Shown piece after piece: positions 1 through 6,467 of a stretch of DNA of 6,774 bases (positions are counted from its first letter, which is position 1; every line of letters begins with the position of its first letter). This stretch comes from Oscillospiraceae bacterium (lineage in GTDB: Bacteria; Bacillota; Clostridia; Oscillospirales; Oscillospiraceae), in NCBI GenBank assembly GCA_017458025.1, contig JAFTGG010000076.1, forward strand, positions 1-6,774, given 5' to 3'. The position numbers were made by a program, and so were the translations under genes. The notes under the pieces are model-generated. The model was not told the DNA's origin, searched no databases, and was given only the letters and a program-made list of their open reading frames with translations.

Positions 1-319
1 AGGCGAGCGTGTCCATATCCACGCTGCCCGCCAGCACGCAGCCGTTCTGATGGTCGGTGTGGTTGCCGCCGAGCTCCGTGCGCCCCGGCGCGCTGAAGAT
101 CATCAGATCGCGCATCTGTTCGGGTTCAAAATTTTCGCAAAAGCCGTTGATAACCGATTCAATGCGCCCATAGACCGCGCATATTCCCGCGCGGTCTGCC
201 GAGGCCCGTTCTTCTGGACCGAGGCTAACCGCAGCGAGCGGCTGCGCGCCGTACACGGCGCGCAGTTGCCCGTCGAATTGTCCGTTATGCAGCGCCTGTA
301 TCAATTCGTTCGCGCGCAT
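1..319 (-). CDS. galK: Galactokinase-family GHMP kinase, N-terminal part (cut by window edge)
   Basis: The 106 visible residues form the N-terminus of a galactokinase, which phosphorylates galactose at C1 using ATP in the Leloir pathway in the cytoplasm. The diagnostic feature is the galactokinase signature at residues 78-93, PGRTELGGNHTDHQNG, preceded by the usual hydrophobic strand (MIFSAP). The helical lead of about 70 residues before it (ELIQALHNGQ...) is longer than in E. coli GalK and resembles clostridial versions. The ATG at 317-319 is chosen because GGAGGA lies 6 bases upstream (complement of 326-331). The gene starts 22 bases after the acyl-CoA synthetase stop, so co-transcription is likely. 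The classical signature reads GEHTDY; here Asn replaces the sugar-contacting Glu, a variant I recall from Bacillota galactokinases. The C-terminal two thirds, with the ATP-binding and third GHMP motifs, is outside the window, so specificity for galactose over a related sugar is not proven. Confidence 0.86.
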   Translation of the reverse strand, partial: MRANELIQALHNGQFDGQLRAVYGAQPLAAVSLGPEERASADRAGICAVYGRIESVINGFCENFEPEQMRDLMIFSAPGRTELGGNHTDHQNGCVLAGSVDMDTLA

Positions 320-341
320 AGCTCATCCTCCAAAATTCCGT

Positions 342-2072
342 TTAGCCCGCCTGCTCGATCTTCGCCAGCTCTTCCTCCTCAAGGATACGGTACGCCACCT
401 TGCCGACGAGCGTCTTGGGCAGCTCCTCGCGGAACTCGACGTCGTAGGGCATGGCGTACTTCGCGACGTGCTTGGCGCAGTAGTCGAGGATAGACTGCTT
501 GGTCTCCTCGTCGGGCTTAAAGCCCGCGTTGAGCTTGACGAACGCCTTGACCTTCTGCATCTTGTACGCGTCGGGCACGCCGATGACGCAGCTCATCTGC
601 ACCGCCTCGTGCGCGTCGATGATATTTTCGAGCTGCGCGGGGTACACGTTGTAGCCGGACGAGATGATCATGCGCTTGGCGCGGCCCTTGAAGAACACGA
701 AGCCCTCGCTGTCCATCGTGCCGAGGTCGCCGGTGTAGACCCAGGTGAGGCCGTCGGCATGCGTGCGCAGCGTGTTCGCCGTCTCCTCGGGGTGCTTCAT
801 GTACTCCTTCATGACGGTGGGGCCGGCGAGCAGGATCTCGCCCTCCTCGCCGTAGGGCAGCTCCCTGTCGGTGCCCGGCTCGACGATCTTGATGTAGGTG
901 TCGGGGAACGGGATGCCGATGCTGCCCTCCTTATGCATATGCGGCGGGGTCAGGCAGCAGGCGGTGACGGTCTCGGTCGTGCCGTAGCCCTCGCGCACCT
1001 GAATGACCGCCTTGTGGTCGTAGAGGAACCTGTCGAACTTCTTCTTCAGCTCAATGCTCAGGCTGTCGCCGCCGGAGAACACGCCCTTGAGGCTGGAGAA
1101 ATCCGCCTTTTCCATGCCCGGCAGGCGCAGCAGCGCCTCGTAGAGCGTCGGCACGCCCGCGATAAAGTTGCAGTGGTACTTCGTGATCTGCTTGGCGTAG
1201 GACTTCGGCGTGAAGCGCGGGATCAGGATGCAGCGGCCGCCCTGCGAGAGCATGGAATGGACGCAGACGCCGAGGCCGAAGCCGTGGAACAGCGGCATGG
1301 CGGCGAGCATCTTGTCGCCGGGGCGGAACATCGGGTTCGTCGCGACGATCTGCTGGCCGAGCGCGTTGAAGTTGCGGTTCGTGAGCACGATGCCCTTGGT
1401 CGTGCCGGTGGTGCCGCCGGAATAGAGGATCACGGCGGGATCGCCGCCCGTGCGCTCCACCTTATAGGTCTTGTAGAAGCAGGACTTGCTCAGCCGCAGG
1501 AAGTCCTTCCACATCAGCACCGGCGCGTCGGCGGGGATCTTCTCGATCTTGCGGCCCGCGGTCAGCATATAGCCCGCCTTGATGGGCTTCGAGAGCGCGT
1601 CCTTGACCGACGCGATGACGATGTTGACGACCTTGGTGTTCTGGCGAATACGCTCGAATTTGTCGTAAAATTGGTCGAGCGTGATGGCGAGCACGCTCTC
1701 GGATTCGTTTAAGTAGAACTCGATCTCCTTCTCGGCGGAGAGCGGGTGGATCATGTTCGCGATGCCGCCGACGAGGTTGACGGCATAAAACAGATAGATC
1801 GCCTGCGGGCAATTCGGCATGGCGATGGTGACCTTGTCGTTCTCGCGGATACCGATGGTCTTGAGCGCCTTGGCGCAGCGCTCGATCTCCGTCACCATCT
1901 GGCGGTAGGTCGTCGACTTGCCCATAAAGTCGAACGCGACCTGGTTGGGATACTGCTTGGCGATCTTCTCCACGGCCTCGAACATCGAGCCGTCGAAGTA
2001 ATCGAGATGCATGGGCACCTCGCCCATATAGTCCTTCCACGGGGTCTTCGCCGTGATTTGTGCCTCACTCAT
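342..2072 (-). CDS. Acyl-CoA synthetase (AMP-forming), long/medium-chain fatty acid type
   Basis: This 576-residue enzyme belongs to the ANL adenylate-forming superfamily. It would activate a carboxylic acid with ATP to an acyl-AMP and then to an acyl-CoA. All core motifs are intact: the phosphate loop YSGGTTGTTKG (217-227), GYGTTE (362-367), YTGD (446-449) with the ribose-binding Asp, the hinge region GRAKRMIISSGYNVYP (463-478), and PKTLVGKV with the catalytic Lys at 558. Length and the FxGRAKRMI/SGYNVYP region fit FadD-like synthetases, but chain length cannot be read from sequence. No signal peptide or membrane segment is visible. The start ATG at 2070-2072 has GGAGGAAG just upstream, inside the 3' end of the preceding gene. 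The two frames overlap by 8 bases, which suggests translational coupling with the E2-like acyltransferase. An aryl- or bile-acid-CoA ligase is a less likely alternative. Confidence 0.9.
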   Translation of the reverse strand: MSEAQITAKTPWKDYMGEVPMHLDYFDGSMFEAVEKIAKQYPNQVAFDFMGKSTTYRQMVTEIERCAKALKTIGIRENDKVTIAMPNCPQAIYLFYAVNLVGGIANMIHPLSAEKEIEFYLNESESVLAITLDQFYDKFERIRQNTKVVNIVIASVKDALSKPIKAGYMLTAGRKIEKIPADAPVLMWKDFLRLSKSCFYKTYKVERTGGDPAVILYSGGTTGTTKGIVLTNRNFNALGQQIVATNPMFRPGDKMLAAMPLFHGFGLGVCVHSMLSQGGRCILIPRFTPKSYAKQITKYHCNFIAGVPTLYEALLRLPGMEKADFSSLKGVFSGGDSLSIELKKKFDRFLYDHKAVIQVREGYGTTETVTACCLTPPHMHKEGSIGIPFPDTYIKIVEPGTDRELPYGEEGEILLAGPTVMKEYMKHPEETANTLRTHADGLTWVYTGDLGTMDSEGFVFFKGRAKRMIISSGYNVYPAQLENIIDAHEAVQMSCVIGVPDAYKMQKVKAFVKLNAGFKPDEETKQSILDYCAKHVAKYAMPYDVEFREELPKTLVGKVAYRILEEEELAKIEQAG

Positions 2073-2949
2073 AGCAAACTTCCTCCATTAAGGGTTTTTC
2101 GAGCTCCTCGGGATGCTCGAGCAGATATTTGAGCAGACGGACGCTCCCGGCATAGTAATACCCGTCCGCGATGCGCTCGTCGACCGTCAGGCCGAGGTCG
2201 AGCGATTCATACATTTTGACAAAGCCGTTCCGGTCGTACAGCGGCGTCCATTTCTTTTCGCCGATGATGCAAAACACCGACGCCGTGCCCCAATTCGACA
2301 AGTGGTGATATCCGCACTTGAGCTTGATGGAGCCGAGGTTCGAGATGAACACGCTCGCGTAGTTCGGGTCGTCGGACACGAACGCCTTCGGCACCCAGCC
2401 GTGCTTATCGAGCCACATGACGAAGCGCAGCGCGGCCTTGGACAGCCAGCGCGGCAGGCTGTTGAACATATCCATGCTGTCGTCGGTGGAATTTTGCTCG
2501 CCGGAGCGCGCGCTGCGCACGATATCGCGGATCGTGTCGTGAATGGTGTCGAGCGTGTCCCCGGGTCCGGCGTTCAAAAACGCCATCTTCTCCTCGCTGG
2601 AGTCGGAGAACTCCTTTTTCACCACAAACGCCGCCGTCACGTTGTCGCGTTGATAGTAATTGCAGTTCGCGAAAAAGCGGTTCAGCTTCGGGCGCAGCGT
2701 CACGGTCTTGACAAGCGCCGTCACGATCAGGTGGAAAAACGTGTACTTGAAGTCGACGTCCTCCGCGTTCTTCTTCGCGAGGTACTCGTTGATCGCCGTG
2801 AGATCGACGCGCTCGGAGATGTAAGCTTCGTTGTCGGCGCGGTTGGGATAGATGACGCCCATGATAAAATGGAGCGAATCCGCTTTGCGGAGCAGCGTCG
2901 CGTCACGGCGGTCCCCCCACCGCTTTTTAACAGGTGTGTTATCTGCCAT
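2065..2949 (-). CDS. Stand-alone E2/CAT-fold acyltransferase-like protein lacking the catalytic His
   Basis: This 294-residue protein resembles only the catalytic domain of 2-oxoacid dehydrogenase E2 subunits (the fold shared with chloramphenicol acetyltransferase). It has no lipoyl domain, no hinge and no E1/E3-binding domain, and no dehydrogenase genes lie nearby, so it is unlikely to be a true E2. Supporting features are FFHLIVTALVKTVTLRPKLN (71-90, the helix near the family's conserved RxPxxN), SVFISNLGS (199-207, matching the E2 SNLG strand), the ASVFCIIGEKK strand (223-233), and LGLTVDERIADGYYYAG (252-268), aligned with the E2 DHRxxDGA active-site motif. In this motif Glu258 stands where the catalytic His should be, while Asp257, Arg259, Asp262 and Gly263 are kept. 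The ATG at 2947-2949 follows a purine-rich AGGGGAAGGA. It overlaps the acyl-CoA synthetase by 8 bases, so an acyl-CoA substrate made by that enzyme is a fair inference. Actual activity is unknown. Confidence 0.78.
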   Translation of the reverse strand: MADNTPVKKRWGDRRDATLLRKADSLHFIMGVIYPNRADNEAYISERVDLTAINEYLAKKNAEDVDFKYTFFHLIVTALVKTVTLRPKLNRFFANCNYYQRDNVTAAFVVKKEFSDSSEEKMAFLNAGPGDTLDTIHDTIRDIVRSARSGEQNSTDDSMDMFNSLPRWLSKAALRFVMWLDKHGWVPKAFVSDDPNYASVFISNLGSIKLKCGYHHLSNWGTASVFCIIGEKKWTPLYDRNGFVKMYESLDLGLTVDERIADGYYYAGSVRLLKYLLEHPEELEKPLMEEVCYE

Positions 2950-3007
2950 TAAATCCTTCCCCTCTTGTTGTGATTTTCTCTATCCAATCCTCTCGTCTAT
3001 CACTGTT

Positions 3008-3742
3008 TTATGGGACAAACCCCTCAAAAATCACCTGCGCGCCCTCCGCCTCGGCGGCCTCCATATCCTCGCGCGAGCGGATCGTCCAATAAAATACGAC
3101 GGCGCTCTTGTGCCGGATCACGCGGCGGAGGCTCGGGCAGTCGCGATGCTCGAACTTGAACGCGACGAAGTTCGGCTTCGTCACGCGGTTGAACGCCATA
3201 TCCGTCAGCACGCGGTCCGCGACGCGGCCCATGCCGGACGTTTCGTCCGGCGCGCGCAGAAAGTCCTTCGCCAGCTGCCCGCGGATGATCTCGGGGCGGT
3301 TGCGCTTGAGCCACAGCACGCAGCGCGGGTCAAACGACTCCATGACGTACGGCGCGCCGTACTTGTCCAGCTCCTCCACCGTCCGCGCGGTCAGCGCGTC
3401 GTGGTTGCCCTTGTAGGACTTGACCTCGACCACCAGCGGCAGCTTCGCGCGGTCGAACAGCTCCAGCACCTCAAAAAACTGCGGAATGGCATGCTCCGTG
3501 CCGCCGAGCTTGCAGTCTGCAAGCTGCTCCGCGGTCAGCTCCTCGATGACGCCGTCGCGTCCGGTCATGCGCTTGAGCTCCGAGTCGTGGAACACCGCCA
3601 GCGAGCCGTCCGCAAGCAGATGCACGTCCAGCTCCGCGCCAAACCCGCGCCCGACGGCGCGCCGGAATGCCGCGAGCGAATTTTCGGGGATTCCCTGCCC
3701 GAGGTCGTGTAGACCCCTGTGCGCGTAACGAAATTGCTTCAC
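3008..3742 (-). CDS. Glycerophosphodiester phosphodiesterase (GDPD family, cytoplasmic)
   Basis: This enzyme should hydrolyse glycerophosphodiesters, the deacylation products of phospholipids, to glycerol-3-phosphate and an alcohol. It is a compact 244-residue TIM-barrel protein of typical size for the short cytoplasmic class (UgpQ-like). Visible catalytic and metal-site residues are His8-Arg9 (AHRG), Glu20-Asn21 (PENS), Glu37 and Asp39 (AELDVHLLADG) and His52-Asp53 (FHDSEL). Further family landmarks are VEVKSY (105-110), ESFDP (135-139), the YWTIRS strand (218-223) and a terminal VIFEGF (237-242). No signal peptide or membrane segment is present, so the substrate must be internal or imported. 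The start is a GTG (complement of 3740-3742), supported by AGAGGCG about 5-8 bases upstream; no better ATG fits, and the AHRG motif must lie close to the N-terminus. It follows the MFS transporter by 48 bases and precedes the E2-like gene by 58. Confidence 0.9.
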   Translation of the reverse strand: MKQFRYAHRGLHDLGQGIPENSLAAFRRAVGRGFGAELDVHLLADGSLAVFHDSELKRMTGRDGVIEELTAEQLADCKLGGTEHAIPQFFEVLELFDRAKLPLVVEVKSYKGNHDALTARTVEELDKYGAPYVMESFDPRCVLWLKRNRPEIIRGQLAKDFLRAPDETSGMGRVADRVLTDMAFNRVTKPNFVAFKFEHRDCPSLRRVIRHKSAVVFYWTIRSREDMEAAEAEGAQVIFEGFVP

Positions 3743-3790
3743 AAAATCGCCTCTTTTTGTAGAATCGAGTCGAAAAATTGCTATTTGTAA

Positions 3791-5140
3791 TCAGTCGTCC
3801 ATGTCCTCAAAGGCTTCGAGGCCGTGCTTTGCCTCGACCTTCGCGTCGCCGTGCTTGACGAACAGCATCGTCACGAACGAGCACGCCACAAAGAACGCCG
3901 CGTACGGGAACAGCACCTTGTAGCTGATCTGACGCATGAGCGTGCCGGCGAGGATCGGCGTCACGACCTGCGCCGCCATAGACGCGGTGTAGTAGTAGCC
4001 GGTGAACTTGCCGATGTCGCTGCCCTTGCACATCTCGACGACCATAGGGAGCGAGTTGACGTTGATCGCCGCCCACGCAAAGCCCACGCAGGCGAACACG
4101 ACGAACATGACAATGTTGATGGAATCATAAGTCGTGGTCAGCACATAGCCGAGGAAGAAGCAGACCGCCAGAGCGACGCAGCCGCCCATGATGGTCTTCC
4201 TGCGCCCGATCCTCGACGCAAGCTGGCCGATCGGTATGTACGAAACGATCGCGCCGCCGGTGGCAATCAGCAGGCACGTCGACGCGCCGCCGAGGCCCTG
4301 GCCCATGATCTCGCTGACATAGCGCGTGAACCACGTGGTCACGCCGTTGTAGCCGATGAACCACAACGCGATGGACGCCAGCAGAAAGCCGAGGCTGCGC
4401 TTGACCTCGGGCGGCAGCACCTCGTTGCCGCTGCCGTCGTCCGTAGCGAGGTTCCATTCGGGGTGCTCGGCTTCGAGCGCCTTGTTTTCTTCGACCAGCT
4501 TTGGCTCCTTGACGGTGAGAAACAGCGCCGCCACCGCAAGGAACATGATCGCGGACACGATGATGAACAGCGGCCGGTAGTCGACGTGCGCGAGCCCCTG
4601 CACCTTGGAGTTGGGGTACATGACCGCCGCGACGCCGAGGTAGATGATACCGCCGAGCGCGCCCATCAGGTTGATGATGGCGTTCGCCTTGGAGCGCAGG
4701 GGCTTGGGCGTCACGTCCGGCATCAGCGCCACCGCCGGAGAGCGGTAGGTGCCCATCGCGACGAGCAGCAGCCCCAGCACGATGACGAAGGACGCCGTCT
4801 TAAACGCGCTCGGCGCGGCATAATAGCCGTTGTCGAGCAGCGGCAGGATGTTCATGAGGATAACCGCGCAGCCGGTGCCGAACAGGATGAACGGCATGCG
4901 CTTGCCGATCCTGGTGTGCGACTTATCGGAAAGCGTGCCGAAAAACGGCAGCAGAAACAGCGCGAGGATATTGTCCGCCGCCATGATGGCGCCGGTAAAC
5001 GTCTCGTTCATGTGGAACGTCTCGCCCAAAATCAACGGCACGACGTTGTCGTACATCTGCCAGAACGCGCAGATGGACAGGAACGCGAGGCCGACAAGCA
5101 AAGTGCGCGGGTAGTTGAGCTTCTCGCTGCTGAGCTTCAT
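3791..5140 (-). CDS. MFS transporter, sugar:cation symporter / SLC45-like type
   Basis: This is a 449-residue membrane protein with about 12 hydrophobic segments in two halves, separated by a hydrophilic central loop (about residues 211-248, rich in Glu and Asp). The loop between TM2 and TM3 carries the MFS signature GTLSDKSHTRIGKRM (68-82), and the second half has the matching GQLASRIGRRK (305-315). TYRSPAVALMPDVTP (131-145) and INVNSLPMVVE (359-369) are features I associate with the GPH/sucrose-transporter-like (SLC45) group, which usually moves sugars with protons or other cations. The C-terminus is acidic and cytoplasmic. The ATG at 5138-5140 has a perfect AAGGAGG 7 bases upstream, and that site contains the stop codon of ychF, 12 bases away. 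The substrate cannot be read from sequence: a sugar is the family-based guess, while the neighbouring glycerophosphodiesterase makes a phosphodiester a weaker alternative. Confidence 0.84.
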   Translation of the reverse strand: MKLSSEKLNYPRTLLVGLAFLSICAFWQMYDNVVPLILGETFHMNETFTGAIMAADNILALFLLPFFGTLSDKSHTRIGKRMPFILFGTGCAVILMNILPLLDNGYYAAPSAFKTASFVIVLGLLLVAMGTYRSPAVALMPDVTPKPLRSKANAIINLMGALGGIIYLGVAAVMYPNSKVQGLAHVDYRPLFIIVSAIMFLAVAALFLTVKEPKLVEENKALEAEHPEWNLATDDGSGNEVLPPEVKRSLGFLLASIALWFIGYNGVTTWFTRYVSEIMGQGLGGASTCLLIATGGAIVSYIPIGQLASRIGRRKTIMGGCVALAVCFFLGYVLTTTYDSINIVMFVVFACVGFAWAAINVNSLPMVVEMCKGSDIGKFTGYYYTASMAAQVVTPILAGTLMRQISYKVLFPYAAFFVACSFVTMLFVKHGDAKVEAKHGLEAFEDMDD

Positions 5141-5147
5141 AAAACAG

Positions 5148-5155
5148 CCTCCTTA
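5148..5155 (-). promoter_or_regulatory. Ribosome binding site of the MFS gene fused to the ychF stop codon
   Basis: Read on the minus strand, this is TAAGGAGG. Its first three bases are the ychF stop codon, and the rest is a full Shine-Dalgarno core 7 bases before the transporter ATG. A ribosome ending on ychF would sit over the initiation site of the next gene, so translation of the two is probably linked. This also fixes the transporter start. Confidence 0.85.
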
Positions 5156-6277
5156 CACGTTGAAGCGGAAGTAGATCATATCGCCGTCCTTGACGACGTA
5201 GTCCTTGCCCTCGGAGCGGAGCAGCCCCTTCTCCTTCGCCGCCTGCACGCTGCCGCAGGCGATCATGTCTTTAAAATTGATGGTCTCGGCGCGGATGAAG
5301 CCGCGCTCGATGTCGCTGTGGATCTTGCCCGCGGCCTGCGGCGCCTTGGTGCCGTTTTTGACCGTCCACGCGCGGCACTCGTCCTCGCCGTAGGTGAGGA
5401 ACGAGATGAGGCCGAGCAGCGTGTACGAGCACTGAATGAGCCGGTCGAGGCCGGACGCCTCGACGCCGAGCTCCTCCAGGAACATCGCGCGCTCGTCGCT
5501 CTCCAGCGCCGCGATCTCCTGCTCCAGCTTGGCGCAGATGGGCAGCACCTGCGCGCCCTCCTTCGCCGCCTTCTCCCGCACCGGCGCCAGATACGCGTTG
5601 TCCGCCTGATCGGCGAAGCCGTCCTCGTCCATGTTCGCGGCGTAAATGACGGGCTTGAGGCTCAGCAGATCCGCGGCGCCGATCAGCTTCTCGTCGTCGG
5701 CGGAAATCCCAACCTCATGCGCGAACGTACGCGCGGACTTGCCCGCGTCGAGATGCTTGGCCAGCTCCGCGAACAGCTCCGCCTCATGCGCGAACTGCTT
5801 GTTGCCGGACTTTGCGTTCTTCGACGCCTTCTCCACGCGGCGGTTGACCATTTCGAGATCCGCCATGATGAGTTCGAGGTCGATGGTCTCGATGTCCCCC
5901 AGCGGATCGACGGGCACGTTCTGCGTCGCGTCCGCGACGACGTGCATAATGTTCTCGTCGTCGAAGCAGCGCACGACGTGGACGATGGCGTCCGTGCGGC
6001 GGATATTTTCGAGGAACTTGTTGCCAAGCCCCGCGCCGGCGCTCGCGCCCTTGACAAGGCCCGCGATATCGACGAACTCGATGACGGCGGGCGTCTTTTT
6101 CTTCGGCTGATATATCTCGGCGAGCTTGTCGAGCCGCTCGTCCGGCACGGCGACCATGCCGACGTTCGGCTCGATGGTGCAGAACGGATAGTTGGCGCTC
6201 TCCGCGCCCGCGTTTGTGATGGCGTTAAACAGCGTGCTCTTGCCGACGTTCGGCAGGCCCACGATCCCAAGCTTCAT
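5153..6277 (-). CDS. ychF: Redox-regulated ATPase YchF (Obg-like, OLA1 family)
   Basis: YchF is a conserved TRAFAC-class P-loop protein that associates with ribosomes and, unlike its GTPase relatives, prefers ATP. The order of parts is as expected: G1 loop GLPNVGKST (7-15), NYPFCTIEPNVG (29-40) in the effector region, G3 DIAGLVKGAS (70-79) with Leu74 in place of the usual catalytic Gln, an alpha-helical coiled-coil insertion (about 130-200), the G4 position NMDE (215-218) in place of the NKxD that confers guanine specificity, and a C-terminal TGS domain (about 290-374) ending in KDGDMIYFRFNV. At 374 residues it is slightly longer than the usual 363-367. The ATG at 6275-6277 has GAGGG about 9 bases upstream and begins directly with the first strand of the G domain. 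It is the first gene after the divergent promoter region and probably leads the leftward operon. Identity is very secure. Confidence 0.97.
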   Translation of the reverse strand: MKLGIVGLPNVGKSTLFNAITNAGAESANYPFCTIEPNVGMVAVPDERLDKLAEIYQPKKKTPAVIEFVDIAGLVKGASAGAGLGNKFLENIRRTDAIVHVVRCFDDENIMHVVADATQNVPVDPLGDIETIDLELIMADLEMVNRRVEKASKNAKSGNKQFAHEAELFAELAKHLDAGKSARTFAHEVGISADDEKLIGAADLLSLKPVIYAANMDEDGFADQADNAYLAPVREKAAKEGAQVLPICAKLEQEIAALESDERAMFLEELGVEASGLDRLIQCSYTLLGLISFLTYGEDECRAWTVKNGTKAPQAAGKIHSDIERGFIRAETINFKDMIACGSVQAAKEKGLLRSEGKDYVVKDGDMIYFRFNV

Positions 6278-6294
6278 TTCGGAATTTCCCTCGT

Positions 6295-6301
6295 TTCGAC
6301 A
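6295..6301 (-). promoter_or_regulatory. Candidate Spo0A box (exact TGTCGAA core)
   Basis: The minus-strand reading is TGTCGAA, an exact match to the 0A-box core TGNCGAA bound by phosphorylated Spo0A. It lies between ychF and spoIIE, 10 bases from the candidate spoIIE -35 element, and inside the predicted untranslated leader of ychF. In Bacillus subtilis spoIIE is directly activated by Spo0A, which makes the position meaningful. A 7-base match can arise by chance, so function is inferred from context. Confidence 0.5.
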
Positions 6302-6311
6302 GATGATAAGT

Positions 6312-6339
6312 TTGTGTCCAATCTAAGCGAGTATATCAT
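6312..6339 (+). promoter_or_regulatory. Candidate sigma-A-type promoter for spoIIE, with a second near-match Spo0A box
   Basis: A -35-like TTGTGT (6312-6317) and a -10-like TATCAT (6334-6339, 5 of 6 to consensus) are separated by 16 bases. Overlapping the -35 is TGTCCAA (6315-6321), one mismatch from the Spo0A box TGTCGAA. A 0A box overlapping the -35 is the arrangement known from Spo0A-activated sigma-A promoters such as spoIIG. Transcription would start near 6346 and leave a leader of about 120 bases. The -10 overlaps that of the opposing ychF promoter by two bases. Confidence 0.4.
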
Positions 6340-6358
6340 ATTCTTTTTTATTCCACAA
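6330..6358 (-). promoter_or_regulatory. Sigma-A-like promoter for ychF and the leftward operon
   Basis: On the minus strand there is TTGTGG (complement of 6353-6358), a 17-base A-rich spacer, and TATACT (complement of 6330-6335, 5 of 6 to TATAAT). The start site would be near 6323, giving a leader of about 46 bases before the ychF ATG. The AT-rich stretch stands out from the surrounding GC-rich coding DNA. The -35 is weak beyond its TTG, but spacing and position are good. Confidence 0.62.
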
Positions 6359-6452
6359 GCATGATTTTGGCAAAACGCGCGCCTCGGAAACGTGCCGCGC
6401 CGCTATTTCCCGACGCGATATGCGCCTCCGCCTCACTACAATGAGGAAAACG

Positions 6453-6459
6453 GGAGGTG
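6453..6459 (+). promoter_or_regulatory. Ribosome binding site that sets a TTG start for spoIIE
   Basis: GGAGGTG is fully complementary to the 16S rRNA 3' end and sits 8 bases before TTG 6468. An in-frame ATG at 6441, nine codons upstream, has no Shine-Dalgarno sequence before it and would read through this site. TTG is therefore the better start. Confidence 0.75.
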
Positions 6460-6467
6460 GACAAGCC

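Noticed and set aside
468..1712. A 414-codon open frame antisense to the acyl-CoA synthetase
   Set aside because: Same cause as the other long antisense frames: low-complexity Arg/Leu/Ala/Val/Asp composition, no ribosome binding site of note, and complete overlap with a gene carrying all its family motifs.
2113..2952. A 279-codon open frame antisense to the E2-like gene
   Set aside because: No domain is recognisable, its composition is typical of antisense GC-rich frames, and the opposite strand holds a gene with clear family motifs.
2950..3007. Gap between the GDPD and E2-like genes, examined for a promoter or terminator
   Set aside because: It is pyrimidine-rich on the plus strand, with no clear hairpin and no pair of promoter hexamers at suitable spacing; only the ribosome binding site of the E2-like gene is evident.
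3743..3790. AT-rich gap between the MFS and GDPD genes, examined for a terminator, promoter or Spo0A box (AGTCGAA on the plus strand)
   Set aside because: There is no stable hairpin with a T-run, only weak promoter-like hexamers, and the box has a mismatch in its first base. Nothing is strong enough to call.
3824..6364. An 846-codon open frame on the plus strand, antisense to the MFS gene, ychF and the promoter region
   Set aside because: Its protein is Arg/His/Asp/Ala-rich with no recognisable domain, and it covers two well-identified genes on the other strand. Long antisense frames like this arise from strong GC bias at third codon positions.
6437..6442. TACAAT just upstream of spoIIE as a -10 element
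   Set aside because: No -35 element lies at 16-18 bases or at the 21-base spacing seen at some Spo0A promoters, and the start site would fall only a few bases before the ribosome binding site.
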